This document shows, in pieces, positions 44,001 to 53,098 of a stretch of DNA of 64,000 nucleotides. Each line of letters begins with the position of its first letter. Positions within the stretch are counted from its first letter, which is position 1. The stretch comes from Gracilaria domingensis (lineage: Eukaryota; Rhodophyta; Florideophyceae; Gracilariales; Gracilariaceae). The notes under the pieces were generated by a model that saw only the letters and a list, made by a program, of their open reading frames with translations, ran no database searches and was not told the origin of the DNA. Location: contig VCMS01000284.1 in the NCBI GenBank assembly GCA_022539475.1, positions 1-64,000 of the forward strand, written 5' to 3'. A program made the position numbers and the translations under genes.

Positions 44001-45045
44001 GCGAAGCAAACCACTTCGAAGCCTTCTGACATGCTTCTCGAACAGACTTGCACGTCCTTATCTCACTTGACAGCTTCCCGCCGCCTGTGCAATCAACTGC
44101 ATGTGCGATTCCCTCAATAACAGTCGCTTCAGTTGCATCGTTGCCAAGTTGAATGTAAAGAATACCACCTGAAAACACCTGCTTGATTTCCGTCACGTCA
44201 GCAAGTCCTCTCAAAGCGCACGTCTTACCAACTCCTCCTTTCCCACTGGCCACAACAGCAACAATTCGGCTCTCACTTGCATTTAAAATCTCTGTCTTTA
44301 ACTCTCCCTCACAAGTCGCGGGCGAATCATGGTCCAACGTTAATCTCGGTGGATTTGGAGGTACCATGTTGCATGGATTGTACGTATCTGCAGTTGCAGG
44401 TTGATTCTCAAACACTGCATCACCACTTGCTCCCAACAGAGATGTGTCCATTCCGAGGCGCTTCAAAATCTCTTTCTCAATATATTCGAGGAAGGATTTT
44501 CTCGTCGAAAGCATTCCCGGTTTGTCCAAGTTGGATGCACCGCAGTTGTTCTCGATGCTCCATACCTTTGCGGCTGTGTCTAGTGCATGTTTCATATCTG
44601 CAATCTGTACTTTGCCGTTCCAAAGACGTTGAGTCAGTCCCCCTTCAAGGAAAACGCCGCTATAAGTATCGAAGATGGTCGGGTCGCGGCACTGGCCTGT
44701 GCTAAAGCGGTAGAAGATAGGGATAAGCAATGGTGGAGTATTGTTGCGGGCCACAGCGTCGTCAAAACGTCGAACGAATGCCATAAGTTCACGCATTGGT
44801 CACTCCTTTGCCACGAACTCCGGACTCATAATGAAGATGCCTATGGGAGCGGTTTCCATCGCGTCGTTCATGACTTGAGGGCAATCGTCGCCGAGACCGA
44901 ACGACTCGTTGTCGAAGAACACGGAGAATCCACGGCGGCTAAGACGCTTATACAACGGTCGAGCGATAGTTTCCTTGTCTTGACCGGCATGGCTCAGAAA
45001 GATTTTAAACTGCCGCGTGCTAGAAGAAGAGGCGTTGTGCGACAT
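41011..45045 (-). pseudogene. TIR-NB-ARC-WD40 receptor, copy 1 (nonsense in TIR)
   Basis: ATG at 45045 starts MSHNASSSSTRQFKIFLSHAGQDKE, a TIR domain. A TGA at 44800-44802 stops it after EFVAKE, where copy 2 has Trp (EFVAKEWTM). The same frame then continues for 1261 codons from the ATG at 44796. It holds NB-ARC with Walker A GKGGVGKTCALRG, Walker B CLLLVDDIWEL, IYTTRDKHFL, GLPLGLGIVG and an LHD in place of MHD. A C-terminal run of WD40 repeats follows, one of them shortened (VGHTEPARVWNGEG). If the stop is real, either a short TIR peptide or a TIR-less NB-WD40 protein results. Such STAND proteins oligomerise on ligand binding and typically act in immunity or cell death. Confidence 0.85.
44800..44802 (-). 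other. In-frame TGA replacing a TIR tryptophan codon
   Basis: Minus strand reads GTG GCA AAG GAG TGA CCA ATG here and GTG GCG AAG GAA TGG ACC ATG in copy 2. The alignment has no indel, so a Trp-to-stop substitution is the simplest reading. This Trp belongs to the conserved W-x3-EL-type motif of TIR domains. Confidence 0.9.
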
Positions 45046-45049
45046 TTTC

Positions 45050-46449
45050 CAGCAAGCTGCAATCGTCGTCTAGGAAATGGGTCGAACGTAACGTGTGTGT
45101 GGCACTGTTTGGCACTGTTTGGCACAGCTCCGTGATCGTAGTTTGGAGCTGGGGTTTCGCGATTTGTACGAGTTTCTGATGGCTGAAGTAGAGGACGGCA
45201 AAGTGGGGACGGGAACTGGGAGTGACCCTTGGGGTGTGGACAATGGGGTGGGGTGAAGATCTGAACCAAATCTAACCCCAATCTGCTGGATGATAGTTTG
45301 CAAGTTGCAACGACACAAGAAGTGCGCTCCGAGTGAAAGCATGAAAGAAAAGAGGTCAGCAGCTTCAGAGCAGGCTTACGAAGGGTACGTGTAGCATATA
45401 TGCTATCTTGGTTCGAGGTCTCATAGCTTGTCGTACTTTGACGGTCAACGAAGGCTTCGACGCGACTGGGAGATGTACATCAATCAAAATACGAGTGCAG
45501 CAACCCATGCAAGGAATTGCGTGCGCGACAACGCAGAAACGCCTCTTGAACGTCCATAGATAGCATGGCAATCATCCAAACATGCGCACTGTGGGCGCAT
45601 CTCGCACCATGTCGGTAACATGGGGAAGAAAAGAGATGGAGTACGACCGTATCTACCACGGTAGCTTTGCTTTCCCCTGCTGCCTGGTACCATGGTATCT
45701 ACGAATTTAGTGGTATGAAGGTGGGAATCAACGGAAGTGCACGATACGAAAGACGCGACAAAGGAGACTGCTCCCGCGATCTATAACTGTTTTTCACGTG
45801 TGAACAATGAATGCGCACGAAATCCTCCTCCTCGCGAGACACGATTGTCCAGCACCGTTGCGGCACCAGCTATTCGCCGGCAGCCAACAGCCGCATTCCC
45901 AACCACCCCGCTCGCGACGAAGTGCTCGCTTGGCTACTGCAGTTTGCTACGCCGGGGGAAGCGATGTCGTCTCATTACAAACGCAGCGAAGCGCAAACAG
46001 AGCTTCACAGCTTACGCCGTCCATGACAAGGTTTGCCCAATAATGAGTGAACCAACGTGATCTTGTGGACAGCCAGAAGCTACCGAGCTGGCAGTTCATA
46101 CGGGAGAGCGGAATGCCAACTGGGTCTACAACGTAAAGTTGTTGGAATTGAATTCCGAGTCATGACGCGCCCAGAAGGCCTGCCCTGGCTGTTGCAGTGA
46201 AACAGTTGTCGGGAGATCTATTCGACAAAGGAGGTCCATCCATGCTCTACACGTACAACACGGATGCGCACGCGAGAGAACACACGTGTACCTTCTGGAT
46301 TTGAAACAAATCTGTTCAACTTGTGCGGCTGGTGCACAAGGACCTTGTGTGAAACGCTGTGGCGCGGGGGCGCAGACCAGACACGACTCGCGATCGGTGT
46401 ACAATCGGCACTATATTGTGGCGGATTATCGCCATCCGCACTACGATAC
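45050..46449. other. Upstream flank of receptor copy 1
   Basis: No gene supported. The part at about 46020-46135 is similar to 57475-57590, upstream of copy 2 (shared ATGAGTGAA-CAACGTGAT and TGTGGAC blocks), so this flank belongs to the duplicated unit. The transposon begins at 46450. Confidence 0.5.
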
Positions 46450-46643
46450 CCCCGTTATGCCAGGGTGAGGATTTTTCCTCACCATTTATTTGGGTGAGAA
46501 GGGGGTGAAGAGGTCCCACGTCACCCACGGAGGGTGACGTGGTCCCACTGTCGGGTGATATCACCCTACGAAAGGGTGAAGTCACCGGGTGAACTCACCA
46601 AACGGGACGACGCACTCACCCAGCGGGACTGCCGACTCACCCG
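46450..46643 (+). repeat. Left terminal inverted repeat
   Basis: Built of nested palindromes: GTGAGGATTTTTCCTCAC, CCACGTCACCC-ACGGA-GGGTGACGTGG and GGGTGATATCACCC, with recurring GGGTGA/TCACCC units that may be transposase-binding sites. Mirrors 51456-51649. Confidence 0.93.
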
Positions 46644-46704
46644 CGCATTGCCATGCTTGCCTGTTAACACATACGCCCAAGTAGATCGTTTCTGAACTCG
46701 AGAT

Positions 46705-47196
46705 ATGAGATCACCACGTTTTGTTACACCCCGATCGACACAGCCCGTTCCCCGGCAGGTTGATACTTTTGAACCAAGTCCTGACAAAGCCAATGACTCC
46801 TATCAGAAACCAAACGAACAACCTGAAAAAGAAACACGTCCAACACAACCATCCGCAGCTATTGATCCTCAACGAAATCTTTTAACGCTCTTTAAAGACT
46901 CAGCACCTTTCTCAAGCCAAACGCCGTTTGAAAAACCAAATGAAGATAAAAATTCTTCCCAAATTAATTTCCAAACCTTTTGTGCTAATATCAACCACAA
47001 TATTGAAGAAAGTACTTTGATATTTACCGCAGACATCTTAGAGGTCATTGAAGACTCTGCGACAACTATGGTTAGAAACACACAAGACCAAAAGGATTCC
47101 TTATACGTACCATCAAACAATTCAACACAAACGACCGATCACGGCAATATCGAACCCGAAGTAGATTTGATGCATGATTCAGAATCTGAACTTTAA
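46705..47196 (+). pseudogene. N-terminal frame of the transposon (163 aa)
   Basis: ATG at 46705 opens 163 codons rich in Asn, Gln, Pro and Thr, ending DSESEL before TAA. The same frame continues with further stops (near 47290 and 47458) through NEVDEIMNTSEELEGSSSQEG. Acidic, disordered N-termini are usual for piggyBac transposases, so this may be the N-terminal part, split by decay or removed introns. No domain is recognised. Confidence 0.4.
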
Positions 47197-47483
47197 GATT
47201 TGAAAGCCAAGAACATACAATCGTGTGTTGGTAGTAGAAGCAGTATGCAGAGAAACAATAGAACTGACGCAAGGGAATCTATGGTTTCAGACATTTAGTC
47301 TTCTCTCTTTTACAACGAGGTAGATGAAATTATGAATACCAGTGAGGAATTAGAGGGTTCCAGTTCACAAGAAGGTAGTGCAAGCAATGCAATTGTGGAC
47401 AATCGGGATACGGATGTTGTTGGCGGATTAGATGGGTGGAAGTACTCATCGCCATTTTAATCCTTTTAAATTGATGTGGATGA

Positions 47484-49859
47484 AATCAACCAGGTTTGGC
47501 CAAACGTTTTCTGGCGGAATGCAATGAAGTTCTCGATAGATTGAACGTGGATATACAGCAACGGCAAAAAGAACACGAAGTTTTTACGAAGACTAACCTG
47601 AGTAGAATGGCTATTTTTGACGTTTTTCTACCGGATCATATTCTCAGCAAACTTTCCGCTAGTATTAATCGGGTTCTTGGTTTTCAGGGAAGAAAACTTA
47701 CTACTTCTTTTGAATTTAAAGGCGTTCTTATCTTGCACGTTTTGGCAGCGTCTTATTCCTGTTCAGTGAGCACAATTACTGCGAAGGAAAACAGCAGTTT
47801 CTTCTTTCAAATGAATATAACAGGAGAGCGGTATTTGGAGATATGGTCTGCGCTTTCTTGTACTGTTCACAAAAGGCAGCGAGTCGAAATGTTTGCTGAG
47901 GGATGGTTTAACTTCCCACAGAGAGCTAACGCTATGATCACCGAATTAGAAGATGAGCTTGCCGCTGTCAATCGGTTGTTTCTTTACATTCCAGGTTCAA
48001 CTATTTTTAGCCTTGACGATGACCACCAGCGCCTTCGATCGCGAGCTGTTGCTCAGCTGACAGCATTGTCACATGTGAACAATCCCAAAAAAGCTTTGGG
48101 GCCTGTGAACAATGCGCTTTGCTCTGCGCTGAATCCGGTCTTCTTGGCAAGCCACTATTCTAGGCCAGGTGAAAAGCATATTGATGTATGGGAGCGCCTT
48201 GTTCGGTTGCTGCAGGGCGTTCCAACGGCAGGCCCAGTGCGTCCAATGGTGGACGCAATATTTGCCTTCGATCGTGGGTACAACACGACTTCTACCATTG
48301 ACTATATCAATGACCGAATTGGGGCTACAGGACTAGGAACACATAGGCGAAGTGAAGACTACCCCTTTGTATGGGGTGTTGGAGCAATCCGTAAAAAGCA
48401 CAAAGGACGAGTTATCAGCGAACGTGGGTGTCGGGCTATTTACTATGCTACTAGGAAGCCTAAAACAACCTCTGGGAGATCCGTAGAAGCCGCGGTATAT
48501 CGCGAAAGTTTCAGCGGTCGCATTGCAGCCATTTATCACAACAATAGTCGACTGTTCTCCGCAACGAAGTTTACTTTGATTCCGAAGTTTAAACATGAGC
48601 GCCTGAGGTCCGCAAGGGACCGTGAATTGTTTCACATCGTCTTCGATAGGTCTGTTTTCGACGATTTCCAGGCAAATGAAGCTGGAGAAACTACAGTATC
48701 TGCAGCAAGATTGATGGTTGGCCAAGTTTTATTGCGAGTTGATGAAATAACCCTACTACAATCTGAGGACCCAGGATGGTTCCTTTCACGTGCATTTCGG
48801 TTCACGTCAAGAACGTCACAATCGTTTTTGAAAGCAATCGCAGACGGTTTGGTAGATAACATGGACACACTTTCACCTCTTGTAGCCGGCAAATCGATTA
48901 ACAGATTGACATCTGTCACGTTCCCAAGCTCAATTGAGGACACATCACAACGCTTGCTGTCAAAAATGGCCAGCGTTTGCCACGCTACGAAGATGATTAC
49001 AACCACAGCGCCTAGCAATAATGAGAAAGAGCTCGCTCTCGCCCAATTTATGACCGCTACAGCTGCATCTCTTCAGTCGATGACAGTAAGAGATATTCAT
49101 TCGATGATGCTCACAATTGGGCATCGCCAGTCGACATCGCAGCGCAAACCGCAGCTGATTGAACGAGTGCTTCACTTACAACAGCAGGTCAATGATGGAA
49201 GTATCAATCTCCCCGTTGCTTCTTCTCAAGAGCTGACTGAAGAAGACAGACAAGCCCAGAAGACAAACACGTTTTTGCAGCGTCTTTATAGAGCCTCTTT
49301 GACCTCCTGGGTCATGAAGCCTTTGATAAGTACGTCTGGAATGCGAGAGGGAAGTTTCAACGAAACCCAGGTACTGAAGGCGTTGCCTTCCTTTTTTGAG
49401 AGTAACAAAGTTACGAATGGATCTTTCTTCAGCTCTAATAATGTGAAACTTGCTGACCAGAAGTACACTGTAGAGTTTATTCGCACAGTTGGATTATTAT
49501 CATCACGAACAGAGAAGTTGATTGCTGATTCTCCGGACGCAATATTATGTTTCTCAGATTGCAATGGCCAAAATCATGTCTGCGCTGTCGAAGTGAAGAC
49601 AATGACGTCGCTGTCTACAATTGAAGCAGCGCGTCAGAGACGGGCTTCGTTTACTTCTATTACTTTGTTGAATGATGTCGGACGAAACGAAATATCAACT
49701 CAGCAATTCCAATCTCTGGTCCCTTCATCTGAATACCGGACGCAGTGTATTCATTACGCCGTTACCTCACAGCTGAAGTACGTTATGTATGTAGAATCAA
49801 AAGGAAGCAACTGTGGGATTGGTGAGATACTTTATGTTGTCATCATTGAATTTCATTGA
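47484..49859 (+). CDS. PiggyBac-like transposase core with SAP-like and YqaJ-like nuclease segments
   Basis: Frame open from 47484 without an ATG near its start, so an upstream exon or frameshift is likely. Numbering from 47496: residues 38-125 resemble the piggyBac N-terminal region (FDVFLPDHILSKLSASINRV). D175 in IFSLDDDHQRLRSRA and D259 in FAFDRGYNTTSTIDYI sit where piggyBac has its first two catalytic Asp. Residues 528-562 look SAP-like (TVRDIHSMMLTIGHRQS, RKPQLIERV). Residues 615-785 resemble YqaJ/lambda-exonuclease PD-(D/E)XK: REGSFNETQVLKAL, SPDAI with D681, then CAVEVK with E699 and K701, then YRTQCIHYAVT. A TGA follows, but the frame stays open beyond it. Confidence 0.75.
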   Translation, partial: NQPGLAKRFLAECNEVLDRLNVDIQQRQKEHEVFTKTNLSRMAIFDVFLPDHILSKLSASINRVLGFQGRKLTTSFEFKGVLILHVLAASYSCSVSTITAKENSSFFFQMNITGERYLEIWSALSCTVHKRQRVEMFAEGWFNFPQRANAMITELEDELAAVNRLFLYIPGSTIFSLDDDHQRLRSRAVAQLTALSHVNNPKKALGPVNNALCSALNPVFLASHYSRPGEKHIDVWERLVRLLQGVPTAGPVRPMVDAIFAFDRGYNTTSTIDYINDRIGATGLGTHRRSEDYPFVWGVGAIRKKHKGRVISERGCRAIYYATRKPKTTSGRSVEAAVYRESFSGRIAAIYHNNSRLFSATKFTLIPKFKHERLRSARDRELFHIVFDRSVFDDFQANEAGETTVSAARLMVGQVLLRVDEITLLQSEDPGWFLSRAFRFTSRTSQSFLKAIADGLVDNMDTLSPLVAGKSINRLTSVTFPSSIEDTSQRLLSKMASVCHATKMITTTAPSNNEKELALAQFMTATAASLQSMTVRDIHSMMLTIGHRQSTSQRKPQLIERVLHLQQQVNDGSINLPVASSQELTEEDRQAQKTNTFLQRLYRASLTSWVMKPLISTSGMREGSFNETQVLKALPSFFESNKVTNGSFFSSNNVKLADQKYTVEFIRTVGLLSSRTEKLIADSPDAILCFSDCNGQNHVCAVEVKTMTSLSTIEAARQRRASFTSITLLNDVGRNEISTQQFQSLVPSSEYRTQCIHYAVTSQLKYVMYVESKGSNCGIGEILYVVIIEFH

Positions 49860-50798
49860 AGCTTAACGTCTGCCTACAGCTACGTACTTGCTGCACTAGT
49901 TGCAGCTGGGTTCGAATGGATTGGAAAGAGTGCAGAGAATATACCGCGCGAATACGACACTTTACTGCAGCAGTCTCACGCTACAGACTTGCACTCTTAC
50001 GCCTCTTATTACAGTCTGAGCGAAGCTTATCGGACTCTAGTGAGAACTACTGGAACGCTGCCGCCCGCTAAAATGATACGGCCTACTGCACTCGTCTACT
50101 GGAACTACTTAAAGGGTGGGGTGGATGAGTTCAGTCGTGCAATTACTGATCTTTGCTACACGAACACTGGTGAAAATCCAATCTTTAGTATCATTGGTAG
50201 GCTGATATGTGCCCAAGTTAATAATGCGGCCGTCGTCTATCGTCTCTCGCTGGCAAAAAGGAAGGGAAAACTACCGGATAACTATCAAGAACATGGTGGG
50301 AAAGGATATAGAGAAATAAGGAAAAGCGTTTCTCAGTGCACATCTTTTGCAGATTATGCAAGACGATTGGCAATGGAGTATGTTAATATGTCTTCAGCGC
50401 GGTCACGATCCGCAACCTGTATAAGTCATAATAACAATCACGTGTCTGACGGCATTCCTGGAAGCACTGAAACAGTGGAAGAACCGCTTTACCGTCGAAA
50501 CATTATCGAAATGTACAATCGTCCTGAGGACAGGAAACGAAGACTCACGAGAAGGAGAGCACATATCAAAGTGAAAGGCAAAGACCTTTACTGTGCATTG
50601 TGCTCGAATAGTCACACGATTTCGAAGAATGGGGTAAAAGTTCGTAAGAAAGGAGGGGCCAGACAAAAGCAGTGGTGCTCTGTTTGTCGTCAAGCAATTT
50701 GTTCGGGATGCTGGGAGACATGGCACAAGAAGCAAGTATTGCAGAAGGCCAAAATATCTGATGAAGAACTTCAAAAACTGCAAGATAAGATTAGATAG
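49860..50798 (+). CDS. Transposase C-terminal part: third Asp and zinc-binding domain
   Basis: In the same frame as the preceding piece, immediately after its TGA, with no stop until 50798 and no ATG near its start. At about 50100-50240 it reads YWNYLKGGVDEFSRAITDL, then NNAAVVYRLSLAK, which follows the piggyBac GGVD-x-x-D box with the third catalytic Asp and the NA-x-x-x-Y helix. The end carries a zinc domain: LYCALC, WCSVC, CSGCWETWH, as in the piggyBac C-terminus that binds DNA. The most economical view is one protein broken, or read through, at the TGA. Confidence 0.75.
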   Translation, partial: SLTSAYSYVLAALVAAGFEWIGKSAENIPREYDTLLQQSHATDLHSYASYYSLSEAYRTLVRTTGTLPPAKMIRPTALVYWNYLKGGVDEFSRAITDLCYTNTGENPIFSIIGRLICAQVNNAAVVYRLSLAKRKGKLPDNYQEHGGKGYREIRKSVSQCTSFADYARRLAMEYVNMSSARSRSATCISHNNNHVSDGIPGSTETVEEPLYRRNIIEMYNRPEDRKRRLTRRRAHIKVKGKDLYCALCSNSHTISKNGVKVRKKGGARQKQWCSVCRQAICSGCWETWHKKQVLQKAKISDEELQKLQDKIR

Positions 50799-51455
50799 CT
50801 CACAATCGTTTTTCTCCTAACGATAGAATAGAAGGCTTGTAGAAGAAGCTATCCTTGTTTGCATCGAAGCCGTCACTTTAGTGTATTAGACATCTGGCGT
50901 CAAAGCAATGAGCATTAAAACATTCCAGGCATATTTGCAGCTGGTCGGAGCAACAGATTGCGTGTTTCACAACACCTCTGTGCCTACGAGTCGTTGTTTC
51001 TGTTTGCAATCTCCGGAAACATTCCTACTTCACATCAACGCCTTCACTTCCCAGCAGTGCGCTTCCCACGGCTGAGTGCCACACTCACATATGAAACAAT
51101 TTAGAATGACGCATCGCGCCTGCCTGTTCTGAAACGATTCCATCTCCAATCTTTTCTGTCCTCAAGTTTGCCGACGATGACACCCACTTCATCGATGACA
51201 GTTCGCTAATGTCTTCCAGCAAAATTTGCGCATTCTTGTGACCGTTGTATGCGGACTTTGAAACGGCCTGCTTCATCACCATGGAGCATCCTGCTTCTTG
51301 CTGCTGTTGCTTTTCAGATGTCGAGCGTCAGGTTGCTGTAAAGCGCGGTGCCATCGAAAAGAATGGTCGGATGCGCTCGCGCATCAAGCTAAACATCCCA
51401 CAAGCTTTATGCCTGATCTCTGAACGACGGTACGCGTGCATTCGTTCCTCCAGTC
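50799..51455. other. 3' non-coding part of the transposon
   Basis: No gene supported between the transposase stop and the right inverted repeat. Short frames exist on both strands without protein-like features. Confidence 0.5.
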
Positions 51456-51649
51456 CGGGTGAGTCGGCAGTCCCGCTGGGTGAGTGCGTCGTCGCGTTTG
51501 GTGAGTTCACCGGGTGACTTCACCCTTTCGTAGGGTGATGTCACCCGACAGTGGGACCACGTCACCCTCCGTGGGTGACGTGGGACCTCTTCACCCCCTC
51601 CTCACCCAAATAAATGGTGAGGAAAAATCCTCACCTTGGCATAACGGGG
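51456..51649 (-). repeat. Right terminal inverted repeat
   Basis: Reverse complement of 46450-46643 with about five mismatches. Followed by ATAC at 51650-51653, the copy of the left flank. Confidence 0.93.
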
Positions 51650-51779
51650 ATACAAGGGTATCCGCGCAGCCATCGCAGCCCATCGCACGCGTTTCAACTC
51701 GTTCGCGCCGCAGATCGTCGAACGAAAAGCGACCTGCGTGCTTCCACGCTCAAGCAGTCATAACATCATGACTTGGACT

Positions 51780-53090
51780 CATATGTCCTTTACTGGCATA
51801 CTGGGGCGCGAGAAAAGACGGCCTGTTGTAGCTGCAGCGCACACAATACGGCGCGAGCGCAAGTACAGACCACCAACGCGCACGTTGCCCAACGCCTGTT
51901 CACATGCGCCCAGGACAGTCCCAGATGCATCCTCTGCCAATTCACGCACCTCGCGATGTGATAGTGCCACCTTTGGAGCTCAAACCACGCGAGTTCAAGC
52001 GTGTCGACGGTACGCGGCCACGCATTATCACGCCAGGTGAGCACACACGCACCACCGTCGCCGCTAAACGCCCACAGTCGTTGCATGTAAGCGCCTTCCT
52101 GCAAAATTTGAGTGCAATCCGCGCCCACAGCCGCACACCACAATGTATCTTTGGGACCTTGGAACGGCTACAAGACATCTTTACTGTCCTCAGCGTACCA
52201 CGAAAGCTTTGCGACATCTACGGAGGAGGTCACGGCTCGCCTGCCTGTCCGGGCTCTCCGCCACGCACATTAGATCGTCCATGAATCATATGAAGCAGTT
52301 GAACGACGGCTTGGAGCATTTTAGCGTATCCCAGATATGCACTGATGAGTCCCTCAAGCCGGACACGATGCGAATGCCACTGGCGCCTAATGCAACGTTG
52401 GCACAATGCCAAAAAGGTGCTCCCCTCCACATCCGCATGCGACCGCTCCTCCTTTTCTGTCTCTTCCACGCAGCTCCGCCGCACGAAACTGATCTGTTCT
52501 CGAAACGCTCGCTCGCGGACAACCTAGCTCCACATGTTGATCGCATGATTTGGCACCACGGCTGCATACATATTGTGTGGCTCTCATACGCAATGAAATG
52601 AAGACTGACGCCAAAACCCAGTTCAACCTGTCTTATTCGCATACCCCTCTTTACCATCCGTAGGCGTGCCGCAATTTTTTCCCGCCGGAGACAGCTTGAA
52701 TGCACACTTTGCATCCGGGAATGAGAACCGAAGCGCACGGGAAAAAACACAAAGATCGCAGCGGGACAGTCACGCCAAATCGTCGTCAATCATCGTGCAG
52801 CTTAGCCACAATCAGGACAGTCATATCCAGCAGCGGCCATCTTGGCAACCAAATCGTGACAAGCTGGGGGCAACATGGGACAGGAAAACCCAGCTACAAG
52901 CCGAGCAGCTGCCATGATGAACGAATACGCGGAGAGCGAGGAGCGTCGAGTGGGTCCTTGCAGCGGTAAACGCACGTCGGGCTTAGCTCCCATGTTTGTT
53001 TCGCTCCCCCGACGGCTGGAGATGCACAGGCCATGAGGTATATGGTCGACGAGAGCGAATGGTGCGGAGAGCATGGGAAGCGATAGCCGC
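51780..53090 (-). pseudogene. Decayed WD40 tail and spacer of a lost receptor copy (B)
   Basis: At 51790-52143 the minus strand encodes RLWAFSGDGGACVLTWRDNAWPRTVDTLEL, matching the last WD40 segment and C-terminus of the receptors (RLWAWNGDGWECALTSRHAAWQRTIDGLEL). At about 52330-52390 it encodes GIRIVSGLRDSSVHIWD, a WD40 repeat. From about 52470 the spacer aligns with 40470-40990. Frame changes and losses leave no usable gene. Confidence 0.75.
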
Positions 53091-53098
53091 TTGGAAAG

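Larger units (their letters stand above)
46450..51649 (+). mobile_element. PiggyBac-like DNA transposon with embedded nuclease domain
   Basis: The 5200-bp element has 194-bp terminal inverted repeats (46450-46643 and 51456-51649) starting CCCCGTTATGCCA, with about five mismatches. The 4-bp sequence ATAC flanks both ends (46446-46449 and 51650-51653). It encodes a transposase with piggyBac signatures on the plus strand. Classic piggyBac elements duplicate TTAA, so the ATAC target is a departure. The element lies between two units of the receptor array. Confidence 0.92.

Noticed and set aside
44800-50000. Recurrent in-frame TGA stops (receptor copy 1, transposase, copia) as a sign of TGA reassignment to Trp or Sec
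   Set aside because: Both receptor copies end at a conserved TGA at the same place, other genes use TAA or TAG, and the copia and transposase stops do not align with conserved Trp. Ordinary nonsense mutation is simpler.
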